The notes under the pieces are model-generated. The model did no database searches, was not told the origin of the DNA, and was given only the letters and a program-made list of their open reading frames with translations. From the NCBI GenBank assembly GCA_016794985.1, contig JAEUIQ010000075.1, positions 62,001 to 126,000 on the forward strand: 64,000 nucleotides of DNA, written 5' to 3'. Made by a program: the position numbers and the translations under genes. This document shows, piece by piece, positions 18,961-28,002 of this stretch; positions within the stretch are counted from its first letter, which is position 1, and every line of letters starts with the position of its first letter. This stretch comes from Planctomycetaceae bacterium. Lineage in GTDB: Bacteria > Planctomycetota > Planctomycetia > Pirellulales > Pirellulaceae.

Positions 18961-21900
18961 CCCTTGATCCCCATGCCGATGACGCGAACGCCCCCAGTAG
19001 TTTGGACGAGGTTGTCGATCAATTTACAGCCCAATATCGTGCGGGCCTGGCGCCAAGTATTTCTCACTATCAGCAGAAGTTTCCGCAGTTTCGCGAGGAA
19101 TTAGGAGAGCTCCTTTCATCGGTTGCGATGATCGAAGGACTCAAGCAACAGTCCGCACGTCTGCCATCCACGGAAGAGCCAGAGACGCTTCCACGACAGT
19201 TGCGCGAATTGGGCGACTACACCTTGGTCCGTGAATTGGGACGAGGTGGGATGGGAGTTGTGTTCGAAGCGATTCACAAATCGCTCGGGCGCCGCGTGGC
19301 AGTCAAGGTCTTGTCGCAGCGGTTGACCAACGATCAACGTGCCGTCCAACGCTTCCGATGGGAAGCCGAAGCCACTGCGAAGTTGCATCACTCGCACATT
19401 GTGACGGTGTTCGGCGTCGGGTTTCACCATGACTATCACTACTATGTCATGGAGTATATCGAAGGATGGAGCTTGTCCGAGCTAATGGCGAGGTTGAAGA
19501 CAAACACGGGCAAGGCCGAAAAGTCAACGGCCGGTGCGACCGCCGTTCAGTCGACCGTTTTGGCTGCTGAGGCGAGCCGCCAGGGGCTGACGCGGTCAAC
19601 GAACGCATCACTTTCAATGAACGCGGAACGGACTCAAGTAGAATCCCAGCATCGCGATCAGAATTCCGAACATGATTTGAACTTCGATTCTGCGCATGCC
19701 GCCGTTCAGAAAACACCAGAAAATGCGGCATTCTGGAGCGAACTATCGGACCCCCGACGTCGCATTCGTTGGGTATTGCGGGCCATGAGCGGAATTGCCG
19801 ATGCCGTCCAATACGCAAATCGTCACGGAGTGTTGCATCGAGATCTCAAGCCTAGCAACATGTTGGTCGATCAAGACGGGCGAATTCTGCTGACGGATTT
19901 TGGGTTAGTCAAGCATTTGGATGAACCGGGAATCACGAAGACAGGGGATGTGGTCGGGACACCGCAATACATGCCTCCGGAGGCCATCGAAGGCAAGTAC
20001 GACCAACAAAGTGAAGTGTATGGGTTGGGGCTAACACTCTACGAGATTCTGACGCTTCACCCGACCTATCCAACGCATTCGCCGTCGGGTTGGGTTCAGC
20101 AAGTACTGGGAAGGACTCCGCCGCCACTACGCAGCAAACTTCCCCAAGCCTCGAAGGATTTGGAAAGAGTGGTGCACAAAGCACTCGCTCGTGTTCCGGC
20201 GGAACGCTATGCCACTCCTGCCACCTTCCGCGACGACCTGCGCTGTTTGTTGGAAGATCGTGCCGTTTCCGTTCGAAGGCGACGGTTTCATGAGGAAGTG
20301 TGGCGTTGGGCTCGGCGACACCCGACGACTGCGATCTTAGCTGGTTCGTGCCTAGTCTTGTTGCTCATGGTGGCAGTGGTCACATCCATCGGTTTTACGT
20401 TGACACAACAAGCGCTGACGGAACTTAGCCGAAAGCACATTCAACTCACGTGGCAACAAAGCGAAACAGAGGCTGCCCGCCAATTGGCCGTGGAAAACGA
20501 GATCAAAACGAATGCCGAGTTTCAACGAGCCGAGGCCAATTTGCGCGTCAGCATGGACGCGTTTGATGCGATGTTCGTTCAGATAGTGTCTCAGGGGCGG
20601 CGAACGGTTGGCTCCGAGGTCGAGTCTTTGGCCGTCGAGTGGGATGGACTGAACGAGTTGGCGGGGGTGCAGACCGCGATCACGTCAGCTGATGCAGCTT
20701 TCCTAAAGGATATGTTGAAGTTCTATCATGAAATCGCTGAGCAAAACGCCGATTCCAAAGAACTCAAACTGCAAAGCGGTCGAGCCTACCGAAGAGTGGC
20801 GAATTCTTATCACTTGATCGGAGATTGGCCCCAGTCGATTCAAGCTTACTTGGAAGCGATAAAGATCTATAGCGAACTCGCGCTGCAAGAGCCAAACTCC
20901 GAGAAGTTGGCGTTGTCGCTAACTCAAATCTATAATGAAACTGGCCAAGCATTCCGTCGTCAGGGAGATCAAGCGGAAGCGGTTCGGTATCACCAACAAG
21001 CAATCAAGTATTTGGAAGAAAGCCCGCATTCCAAGCACCCGGTCGTACGATTAGAAGTTGCCCGTACCCTGAATTCATTGTGTACAGCTGAGGCGGGGTT
21101 GGTTGGCGAAATGCAACGAGTGCCGCCATCGATCGCCGAAGACTATTTTGGAATGCAATCCGGCCGACGGGCCATGACCACGGCGTTCAGCGGTCGCTTG
21201 TTGGATCGACGCCGCAACGAAAACTTGGTCCGCCGCCAAAAAGGTTGGTTGGAGAAAGCAATTGCGATAACCGACCAGCTTCTCATTGATAACCCAGAAA
21301 ACGATGCAGCGCGATTGGTTCGAGCGACGAGTCTCCGAGGTTTGGCGGTTCTATTGGATCCAGCCGTCCAAGCGGAGCAATTCAAACAATTGATTTCTGA
21401 CGCGATCGAACAGATCGAGCTACTTCAGGCCAAACATCCCGCGGAACCTCAGTTCCGATACTCCTTGGCGCTTACGTACACGATTCCATTGGCATTGCAG
21501 GATGCGGCAGCGATCGAGTACTTGCAGAAGGCGGCGGAACTTTCGAAGACTCTTTGCTCGGACTTTCCTCAGAATATGGAGTTTCACCAACTAAACTCGA
21601 ACGTGCACGTGGAGTTGGCTAAGTTACTCCTTGATCAAGAACAGCAGGATGATGGCATCGAATGTTTGGATGCGGCGACGCATTCATTGAGTCATCTGGT
21701 CCAGACCGCACCAAACTTATTGTATTATCGTTTGGAGTACATCAATGTTAGTCTCGCGCTGAGTAAGAAACTCTACGACAAGAATCTCGTCCGAAGAGCC
21801 ATCGCAGTGCTCGAAAAATCAACCGCCGAAGGACGGGCCGCCGAAGAAAAGGTCCCTTTGCTTCAACGCATCCGTCCATTAGAGATACGACAATACCAAG

Positions 21901-21983
21901 CTCTAGCCGAACTTTACCAAACGACCAACAACCGCGCGGGCACCCAGCGAGCAAATCGCGAACTGCGCCGCTTACGCGGTTAG
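18957..21983 (+). CDS. Membrane Ser/Thr protein kinase with TPR-rich C-terminus, coupled to an ECF sigma factor
   Basis: 1008 residues. The kinase domain has GRGGMGVVF (95-103), Lys117, HRDLKPSN (294-301), DFG (314-316) and the PPE triplet at about 340. An unusual hydrophilic insert of about 80 residues (182-265, Ser/Thr/Ala/Gln-rich) separates the hinge region from the catalytic loop. One membrane helix lies at about 458-482. The rest is helical with several TPR-like units ([35 protein letters not shown]), probably a sensor or scaffold. The start overlaps the ECF sigma stop by four bases. The stop is 3 bases from the convergent lysyl-oxidase-like gene. Confidence 0.94.
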   Translation: MTLDPHADDANAPSSLDEVVDQFTAQYRAGLAPSISHYQQKFPQFREELGELLSSVAMIEGLKQQSARLPSTEEPETLPRQLRELGDYTLVRELGRGGMGVVFEAIHKSLGRRVAVKVLSQRLTNDQRAVQRFRWEAEATAKLHHSHIVTVFGVGFHHDYHYYVMEYIEGWSLSELMARLKTNTGKAEKSTAGATAVQSTVLAAEASRQGLTRSTNASLSMNAERTQVESQHRDQNSEHDLNFDSAHAAVQKTPENAAFWSELSDPRRRIRWVLRAMSGIADAVQYANRHGVLHRDLKPSNMLVDQDGRILLTDFGLVKHLDEPGITKTGDVVGTPQYMPPEAIEGKYDQQSEVYGLGLTLYEILTLHPTYPTHSPSGWVQQVLGRTPPPLRSKLPQASKDLERVVHKALARVPAERYATPATFRDDLRCLLEDRAVSVRRRRFHEEVWRWARRHPTTAILAGSCLVLLLMVAVVTSIGFTLTQQALTELSRKHIQLTWQQSETEAARQLAVENEIKTNAEFQRAEANLRVSMDAFDAMFVQIVSQGRRTVGSEVESLAVEWDGLNELAGVQTAITSADAAFLKDMLKFYHEIAEQNADSKELKLQSGRAYRRVANSYHLIGDWPQSIQAYLEAIKIYSELALQEPNSEKLALSLTQIYNETGQAFRRQGDQAEAVRYHQQAIKYLEESPHSKHPVVRLEVARTLNSLCTAEAGLVGEMQRVPPSIAEDYFGMQSGRRAMTTAFSGRLLDRRRNENLVRRQKGWLEKAIAITDQLLIDNPENDAARLVRATSLRGLAVLLDPAVQAEQFKQLISDAIEQIELLQAKHPAEPQFRYSLALTYTIPLALQDAAAIEYLQKAAELSKTLCSDFPQNMEFHQLNSNVHVELAKLLLDQEQQDDGIECLDAATHSLSHLVQTAPNLLYYRLEYINVSLALSKKLYDKNLVRRAIAVLEKSTAEGRAAEEKVPLLQRIRPLEIRQYQALAELYQTTNNRAGTQRANRELRRLRG

Positions 21984-21986
21984 GGA

Positions 21987-24716
21987 CTACTCACGCACGT
22001 CAAAAATCTTTCCACCCATCGTCGCCATCCAAGCAATGATTTCCCGATCGTGGTTCGTTTCTTTGTCATTTGTCTGTTCTTCTTGCAGAACAAGCTCTAC
22101 TTTCGAGGATTTGATGTCGAGCACCCGCAATCCAATTGGATCGATTTCATTTAGCGACTGAACCCCCGCAAAAACCCGTGGAATGCCATTCAAGTTCTCT
22201 CCAAAACTATGCGTTGCACCCGTCGAGTCCGTATAACCCAATCCAGACCAATGTTTGAAATGGCTCGAACGACTGGAACTTGCGCCGACGATTAGCCAAT
22301 GCAACGTTTTTGCGCGAGCAAGTCCTCGCGAAGATTCAGGTTCTTGGAGGAAGACACTAAAGTAGTCCACACCAATCTTTTCGAAGCGCGCATTCGACGC
22401 GACCCCTCGATCATTGGCCAATACTTGCGTCAACACCATGGGACTTCCTCCCACGGGCTCAAATGCCACGATGCGAGGGTCATGAGCAACCAACGACTCA
22501 ACACCGGCTTCGAGCCACTGGCCGTCAGGCAACTCGTGACGACCTTCTTCGACCACAAGATAATCAATTACTTCGCCTTGTCTTGGTAAAGAGCGCCTGA
22601 CCCAGTTTGCGACTCGAATATCAAATTGGCCTGCTTGAACGTTTCGAATCTCTACCACGCCTGGTTGCGGATCGTGCTTCGTTGGCGGTCCAGCAATCAC
22701 GACTGGGTTCACATAGGTGCGATCTAGCATCACGGTTGTCCATTGGTCCGTAACGCCGGCTATCGTTCCGGTCTCACCAACTTGAACTGCGACATCAACG
22801 TGCAACGAATAATTGTTTCTCGCTTCTTGGACCCCAAAAACCTCCACATAATAGAGTTCCTCGGCGCGGGCATTAATCTCCAACCATTCGTTGTCCGTCA
22901 TCGAGTCCGCTCTGCCAACCTCCTGCAAAGATGAATCGTAAACGATCATGTCCAAGTTCCCTGACGCATGTAGGAAGTTGATACCTATCTGGGCGGGGCC
23001 TGCGACACCAGCAACAAAACGATAGAAATCGCGATCTCGCGCATTGTGAATACTTACATCGTGGACGGTGGCTGTTCCTAAAACGCCCAAATCAACTGCT
23101 TGAGGATGAGCATTGTTTGGTTCGAAGCGATCGCCTGGATTTAAATTGACGCCGGTCAACATCAAGCACCATGAATGTAGCGTGCCCGTATCGGCAGGAT
23201 ATCGATCACGGATCCGCAACCGCCAGTTTCCGTCGGCATTCTCGCCATTGAAAACCGACAATGGATTGGAGCCGGTATTGGCATGATTGATCCTAAACCA
23301 ACCAGTGTAGGGGGCGGTGCCTTGCGCAAGGTTGAGTGTGGCTTGGTCGTCCATCCGCGTGTTGCGAAAATTGTCTTGACTTCCTAATAAACCGCCTCCG
23401 GTTTGCCATTCGGATGTGAGAATCTTAGCTACCGTTCCGCGTGCCGAGATCAACTCCATCTCCAAGTCACCTAACCAGGAATGATCCAATCGTTCGACGA
23501 TTAGATTGATGTCCGTCAGCTGAACTTCGGGGCCAAGCAGAGTACTGGTGGCCCAAGCTCCGGGTGTATTTGCGCTGGTTCCATCCGGGATCACCACCGG
23601 GACATCGGTACTTTTGATTACTTGAGTGATCAAATTGCCGGGCCCGTGAACGTCCAGTTCGTACCCATTGGTTGCTCCCTCAACCCCTCGGATCACGATG
23701 TAGTACGCCTCGCCTTCATGCCCGTGAAAATGTACTTCCTCGTTATCAGTTTGGCTGTTTCCGGAGCCGATTAAGTTCTGCTCCGAATCATAGATCATCA
23801 AATCCAGATTACCCAATTCATGCGTGAAGTTGACGTGGATATCGAAATCGCCATGCTCATCCGCCACGACTCGAAAATAGTCTTCGTCACCCGAGTCGTG
23901 AATTGACAAACCCACTTCGTGAAACTCGCTGGTCCGCCCAAAGTTCGTCGCCGTCGCAAAAGTGTTGTTTGTCTCCCAGCGATCACCGCCCGTCGAACCA
24001 CCGCGATTGATGATTACCGGAATACGCGAAGTGTTGTTTGACTTGTCGCTCTCAAGCAACAAGTTATCTGGGTCGATCGTGACTTCTAGCCAGTATTGGC
24101 CATCAGGGACCAAGCTAATGTTGATCCATTGGTCAGGCAAGCTACGCGTGTAAACATCAGACCAGCCGGCAGTCACTCCTTGAATCTGGCCGCAGCTGTT
24201 GTACCTCGAGGCGCCCGCATTTGATCGATACTTGGTGATATCAATCAAACAAAAGCTGATCTTTCCTCCCGTGGCGACCAAATCGCCGATTCCGCCACCC
24301 GGCAAGTACTTGCGGAGGCTGTATACTGCGTACCCATCAAAGTGAATGTGGCCATGACCGGAATGGTACGTGAATTCCCCAGCCAACCGGTCCTGGAATG
24401 TGCCATCGTTGTAGAAGATTCTTTGGAAGACTTTTTGATTTCCGTTCGGGAGAACCTCGCCACCACGCAGTTCCAAATGTCCGGTACCATTGTTTGCAAA
24501 CGCTGTGGTAAATCGTAGCAAATCACCTTCCACGACCCAATCGTGCAGGAATCCACGCGATTCGTCTGCCCAAGGAAATAGGTCAGGCAACAACGGTTGA
24601 GGATCGTCGGGAATGGCTGACTCGACGCGAACTTTTGCCACCAGATTGTCGCAGAACGCAACTATCGATGTCAGTGATATTGCACTGATCAGAATGCAAC
24701 GAATAAATCGTGACAT
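21987..24716 (-). CDS. Secreted lysyl-oxidase-like protein with PPC, P-domain and H-type-lectin-like modules
   Basis: 909 residues with a signal peptide (about 1-25). Residues 45-235 match the lysyl oxidase fold: the His cluster YHSGHGHIHFDGY (His118, 121, 123, 125) corresponds to the copper-binding histidines, and SFCLIDITKY and LPDQWINISLVPDGQYWLE are typical further on. Next come a pre-peptidase C-terminal (PPC) domain (about 245-365), a proprotein-convertase P-domain (about 370-520), a second PPC (about 525-640), and a C-terminal part resembling H-type lectin units. A copper amine oxidase acting on secreted protein lysines is the likely activity, but the quinone-forming Lys/Tyr pair cannot be confirmed by eye. 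A strong GGAGAGAACAACC precedes the ATG. Confidence 0.86.
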   Translation of the reverse strand: MSRFIRCILISAISLTSIVAFCDNLVAKVRVESAIPDDPQPLLPDLFPWADESRGFLHDWVVEGDLLRFTTAFANNGTGHLELRGGEVLPNGNQKVFQRIFYNDGTFQDRLAGEFTYHSGHGHIHFDGYAVYSLRKYLPGGGIGDLVATGGKISFCLIDITKYRSNAGASRYNSCGQIQGVTAGWSDVYTRSLPDQWINISLVPDGQYWLEVTIDPDNLLLESDKSNNTSRIPVIINRGGSTGGDRWETNNTFATATNFGRTSEFHEVGLSIHDSGDEDYFRVVADEHGDFDIHVNFTHELGNLDLMIYDSEQNLIGSGNSQTDNEEVHFHGHEGEAYYIVIRGVEGATNGYELDVHGPGNLITQVIKSTDVPVVIPDGTSANTPGAWATSTLLGPEVQLTDINLIVERLDHSWLGDLEMELISARGTVAKILTSEWQTGGGLLGSQDNFRNTRMDDQATLNLAQGTAPYTGWFRINHANTGSNPLSVFNGENADGNWRLRIRDRYPADTGTLHSWCLMLTGVNLNPGDRFEPNNAHPQAVDLGVLGTATVHDVSIHNARDRDFYRFVAGVAGPAQIGINFLHASGNLDMIVYDSSLQEVGRADSMTDNEWLEINARAEELYYVEVFGVQEARNNYSLHVDVAVQVGETGTIAGVTDQWTTVMLDRTYVNPVVIAGPPTKHDPQPGVVEIRNVQAGQFDIRVANWVRRSLPRQGEVIDYLVVEEGRHELPDGQWLEAGVESLVAHDPRIVAFEPVGGSPMVLTQVLANDRGVASNARFEKIGVDYFSVFLQEPESSRGLARAKTLHWLIVGASSSRSSHFKHWSGLGYTDSTGATHSFGENLNGIPRVFAGVQSLNEIDPIGLRVLDIKSSKVELVLQEEQTNDKETNHDREIIAWMATMGGKIFDVRE

Positions 24717-24748
24717 GGTTGTTCTCTCCTAATATCTTGAATGGCAAA

Positions 24749-25456
24749 CTATCCAATCGAAACGGGACATCCAACTTCTGGCAACACGGGTTCACAGTTC
24801 GTTTGCGATTGGACTTGTTTTGCCCACGTCACAGCGTCCTGGGAAATTGGTGGCCAAGTATTGAAGTGTGATGGAAAGACTCGTTTTGGACCGAGCAATC
24901 TTATTGCTTCAATGCTGTCTTCCGGCCCCATTGTAAACAAATCGCCGATTGGAAGCACCGCGATATCAATCTGTGGCGAAATTCGTGACATGTCGGAAAA
25001 AACGCAAGTGTCGCCGGCAATGTAGATCGTCTTGCGCCCCGTTGCGATTAAAAAACCAGCCGCGGTACCTCCATAGCTACCGTCCGGTAAGGAGGAGCTA
25101 TGAATGGCGGGAATCATTTTTAACGAAACGCCCGCCAGCCGGGTTCGACCACCGATGTTCATTCCAACGGTATTGGAAACTCCCTGTTTGGTTGCAAACC
25201 ACTGCGCGATTTCGTAGTTGGCGACCAGCGTCGCCCCGAAGCGATTGGCCAACTCCGCCGCATCAGCGACGTGATCAAAATGGCCATGCGTCAAGAAAAT
25301 GGCCGCGCAGGAGTCCACTTCAACCGTCTTGATTGGGCAAGCAGGATTCTCATTCAAGAATGGATCGATCCAAATCGACAACCCATCGACTCGCAGTCGC
25401 CATGTCGCGTGACCATACCACGTCAGATCATCGTTCGTTGATTCGTTGATGCTCAT
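24749..25456 (-). CDS. Metal-dependent hydrolase, UPF0173/metallo-beta-lactamase fold
   Basis: 235 residues. The metal-binding motif THGHFDHV is present, followed by downstream ligands in AIHSSS, IAGDT and PSHFNTWP. This is the UPF0173/UlaG-like group, small stand-alone metallo-beta-lactamase-fold hydrolases, usually cytosolic and of unknown substrate. There is no signal peptide. It lies between pgi (29 bases upstream) and the lysyl-oxidase-like gene (32 bases downstream) on the same strand, so the three could be one transcript, though the latter has its own strong ribosome site and may be separate. Confidence 0.92.
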   Translation of the reverse strand: MSINESTNDDLTWYGHATWRLRVDGLSIWIDPFLNENPACPIKTVEVDSCAAIFLTHGHFDHVADAAELANRFGATLVANYEIAQWFATKQGVSNTVGMNIGGRTRLAGVSLKMIPAIHSSSLPDGSYGGTAAGFLIATGRKTIYIAGDTCVFSDMSRISPQIDIAVLPIGDLFTMGPEDSIEAIRLLGPKRVFPSHFNTWPPISQDAVTWAKQVQSQTNCEPVLPEVGCPVSIG

Positions 25457-25485
25457 AGAGTTTATTCATTCTGTGTCAAAAGTGC

Positions 25486-26907
25486 TTACTTCAACAATCG
25501 TTTCATGTTGATCTTGTACTTTTCGACTCCCGGTTGGCCGTACGGATTGATTCCCATCAAGCGTCCCTCGACCACGGTTGCCAACATCAGCATTTGCAGT
25601 AATTGGCCGATGCTGGACTCGTCCGACGCGGGCAGATGCAAATTGGTCGTCAAGCGAGAATCTTCAAAGTAGGCTTGATTTGTTCCCGCAATCGCAGCGC
25701 TCATCAAGTCCGGCAAGGATTTGTGGGCCAGTTCGTTAAGTCCATCCTGGTCATGAACGCTCGTGCCAACCTTCAATGGGTCGTATCTCCAGGAATCCAA
25801 AATGACGTTGGTGATTAACTTGTCGCGACGACCCTCTTGATGCTGTTGTGCTCGTGAATGCAGGTCGCGAGTGTTAACGACAGTCAACGGCAATGCCCCC
25901 TGTTCTTGTTTGCCCAAACTCTCTGCCAACAATTGGTCGTACCACAATCCCACTGCTTCTAAAGACTTGGACCAAACCGACATGATTCGTGTATTCAAAC
26001 CACACCTTTGCTCCGTCAAGTAGCTGACGGCTGTGTAGTCGAGGACTGGGTTGTTGCCCAGGCCTTCGGTGCGAAATCGTTCATTCATTGCCACAGCACC
26101 CTGCAACATCGCAACAACATCAACACCCATCAGCGCCGCCGGCAATAAGCCGACGGCACTAAAAATGGAAAATCGGCCGCCCACCCCATCGGGGACTGGG
26201 AATCGGTCTTGGCAACCTAACGCATCGGCCAACGATGCCAACTTGCCTGTGTCGCCAGTAATCGGAATGACAAATTCCGGCAGACGATGTTTTTCGTCGC
26301 CGAGCGATCCCTCGAGAGCCCGAAGAAACTGACGGAAAGCGACGGCCGTTTCGATCGTTCCACCACTTTTGCTGATAACCACCAACGCCCATCGATCGTC
26401 GACCGAATGAGTTGGCCGCCCATTGCCCAAGAACTGCAACAATGCTTGGCTATGGTCGTTGTCGACGTTGTTGCCCTCAAAATAAATTCGAGGCCGCCCG
26501 CCACGTTCCGCTCGACTCCATTCGTTGTAATAAGGTTGGCAACAAGATTCTAGGATGGCACGCGCACCCATGTAGCTGCCGCCGATACCCAAAACGACCA
26601 CTCGATCCACTTGGTCGCGCAATCGCTTCGCTACGGAAAGGATTCGACCCAATTCGCTGGCTTCACGCTGCGACTGATAATCATTCAATAGTCGTTGTGG
26701 CAGTTCAATAAACCCGGCGTCCAGAGGTTGCCAGTTGGCTGGTACCTCGCCTTGGTTATTGTAAAGCGGCAGTTCAGTAGAAAAGATCTGATCACGGATT
26801 TTTTTAAGCGCCGGATACAAGCCTTCAATATCTTCGGTCTTGATCCCGTATTCGGGAATCAGTGCACCATTCCAACGGTACTGTATGGGTCTGATCTTGC
26901 CACTCAT
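25486..26907 (-). CDS. pgi: Glucose-6-phosphate isomerase
   Basis: This enzyme interconverts glucose-6-phosphate and fructose-6-phosphate in glycolysis and gluconeogenesis. The 473 residues include the SIS-type sugar-phosphate motif VVISKSGGTIETAVAF, the family signature GGRFSIFSAVGLLPAAL, and a conserved end KYKINMKRLL. It is of the shorter bacterial type (about 450 residues) rather than the 550-residue E. coli type. ATG at 26907 (MSGKIRP) is chosen; an ATG at 26919 would add four residues but has AGG touching the start. It is followed at 29 bases by the UPF0173 hydrolase gene. Confidence 0.95.
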   Translation of the reverse strand: MSGKIRPIQYRWNGALIPEYGIKTEDIEGLYPALKKIRDQIFSTELPLYNNQGEVPANWQPLDAGFIELPQRLLNDYQSQREASELGRILSVAKRLRDQVDRVVVLGIGGSYMGARAILESCCQPYYNEWSRAERGGRPRIYFEGNNVDNDHSQALLQFLGNGRPTHSVDDRWALVVISKSGGTIETAVAFRQFLRALEGSLGDEKHRLPEFVIPITGDTGKLASLADALGCQDRFPVPDGVGGRFSIFSAVGLLPAALMGVDVVAMLQGAVAMNERFRTEGLGNNPVLDYTAVSYLTEQRCGLNTRIMSVWSKSLEAVGLWYDQLLAESLGKQEQGALPLTVVNTRDLHSRAQQHQEGRRDKLITNVILDSWRYDPLKVGTSVHDQDGLNELAHKSLPDLMSAAIAGTNQAYFEDSRLTTNLHLPASDESSIGQLLQMLMLATVVEGRLMGINPYGQPGVEKYKINMKRLLK

Positions 26908-27137
26908 AACTCGACGCATCCTGTGCCAAATGAGCTAGAAAAGGGGCCTCGCTCGACCCTCACGTAAACAGTTGTAACAGATCGGCGACGGTTTGAAACC
27001 TAGCCTGAGGGGGTTGGCGTTGCTCTGCGTCCTTCGAAGTCAGCGGAACTATGTCGCGAAAGCCGTGGCCGACCGAACTTTTGCGCGAACCGGCCATCTA
27101 GTGGATGATAACGGGAGGTGATTTAGTCAGCTTCAAT

Positions 27138-27977
27138 TCAAGTAGATGGAACCGGGGACCGCGCGAGAAGCTCTTCCAAACGCCGACGAATCAGATCTCC
27201 CCAAAGCCGATATCCCTCCCGATTCAAATGGAGTTCATCGGGACCAAAAAGTTCTCGACGAACTTCATCTTTTGCATCGAGAAAGTACTCGGCCGTCGGA
27301 AGGAAGTAGAGGTTTTCTTCGGAAAAAGTCCACTCACGCAGTTTTTCGTTCAAGCGACGCTGCTCCGGCCAAACATGTCGGCGAAGCTGGGTCGGCGTGA
27401 CCTCTACCAACAAGAGCGGAGCGGATGGCTGATGTTCTTGGGAAACCCGGCACACCTCTTTGAGCCAATCGATCACTTGCTCAGGCTGATAGTCCGCCCT
27501 GCCCTCTTCGCCGGAAACATCATTGGCAACAAACAAGACAATCGCGGCGTATCGATGCGAGCGAATCAATTCAGGGCCGTGAACCGCCAAATCCACGCTC
27601 TGGGCACCCCCAAAACCTCGCCGAATCGGAACAAACGGTGCAAGATCTTTCGCGATGGTCTCCCACAAGCGAATGCTACTACTGCCCAGGAACAAAACGG
27701 CGTCGTTGGGATAGGTCTCTACTTCATCCAAGCGACGCAATCGCTGAATCTCTTCTGCCCATTTTTTTTGAGAAGAGCGACGCAACGATTCGTCCGCATT
27801 GGGCTCCGCTACTTCTTCCGTAGTAGGCAAGACGCGATCTTGACCACGGCATAGCTCCCACCGAGACGAGCCCGAAACCAAGCAAGCTGTAACGGCTAAC
27901 AGCGAAAAAAAACGCCGTGCCCCTTTTTTGCAGAGGCAACGGCGCGTCGCGGCATTCTTGGCAATCATTCTCGGCAT
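27138..27977 (-). CDS. SGNH/GDSL-type hydrolase, secreted
   Basis: 279 residues. An N-terminal hydrophobic signal (FFSLLAVTACLVSGSS) follows a basic stretch. The SGNH blocks are visible: FLGSSSIRLW as block I (GSSS instead of GDSL), GFGGAQ as block II, LFVANDV as block III with the Asn, and DELHLNREGY as block V with the catalytic Asp and His. Such enzymes cleave acetyl or acyl esters, often on polysaccharides. The start (27977) lies 25 bases after the stop of the 1620-residue pseudo-protease gene, so it is probably the second gene of that transcript. Confidence 0.88.
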   Translation of the reverse strand: MPRMIAKNAATRRCLCKKGARRFFSLLAVTACLVSGSSRWELCRGQDRVLPTTEEVAEPNADESLRRSSQKKWAEEIQRLRRLDEVETYPNDAVLFLGSSSIRLWETIAKDLAPFVPIRRGFGGAQSVDLAVHGPELIRSHRYAAIVLFVANDVSGEEGRADYQPEQVIDWLKEVCRVSQEHQPSAPLLLVEVTPTQLRRHVWPEQRRLNEKLREWTFSEENLYFLPTAEYFLDAKDEVRRELFGPDELHLNREGYRLWGDLIRRRLEELLARSPVPST

Positions 27978-28002
27978 CGGCCAAACTCAACGGTAACGTT
28001 GG

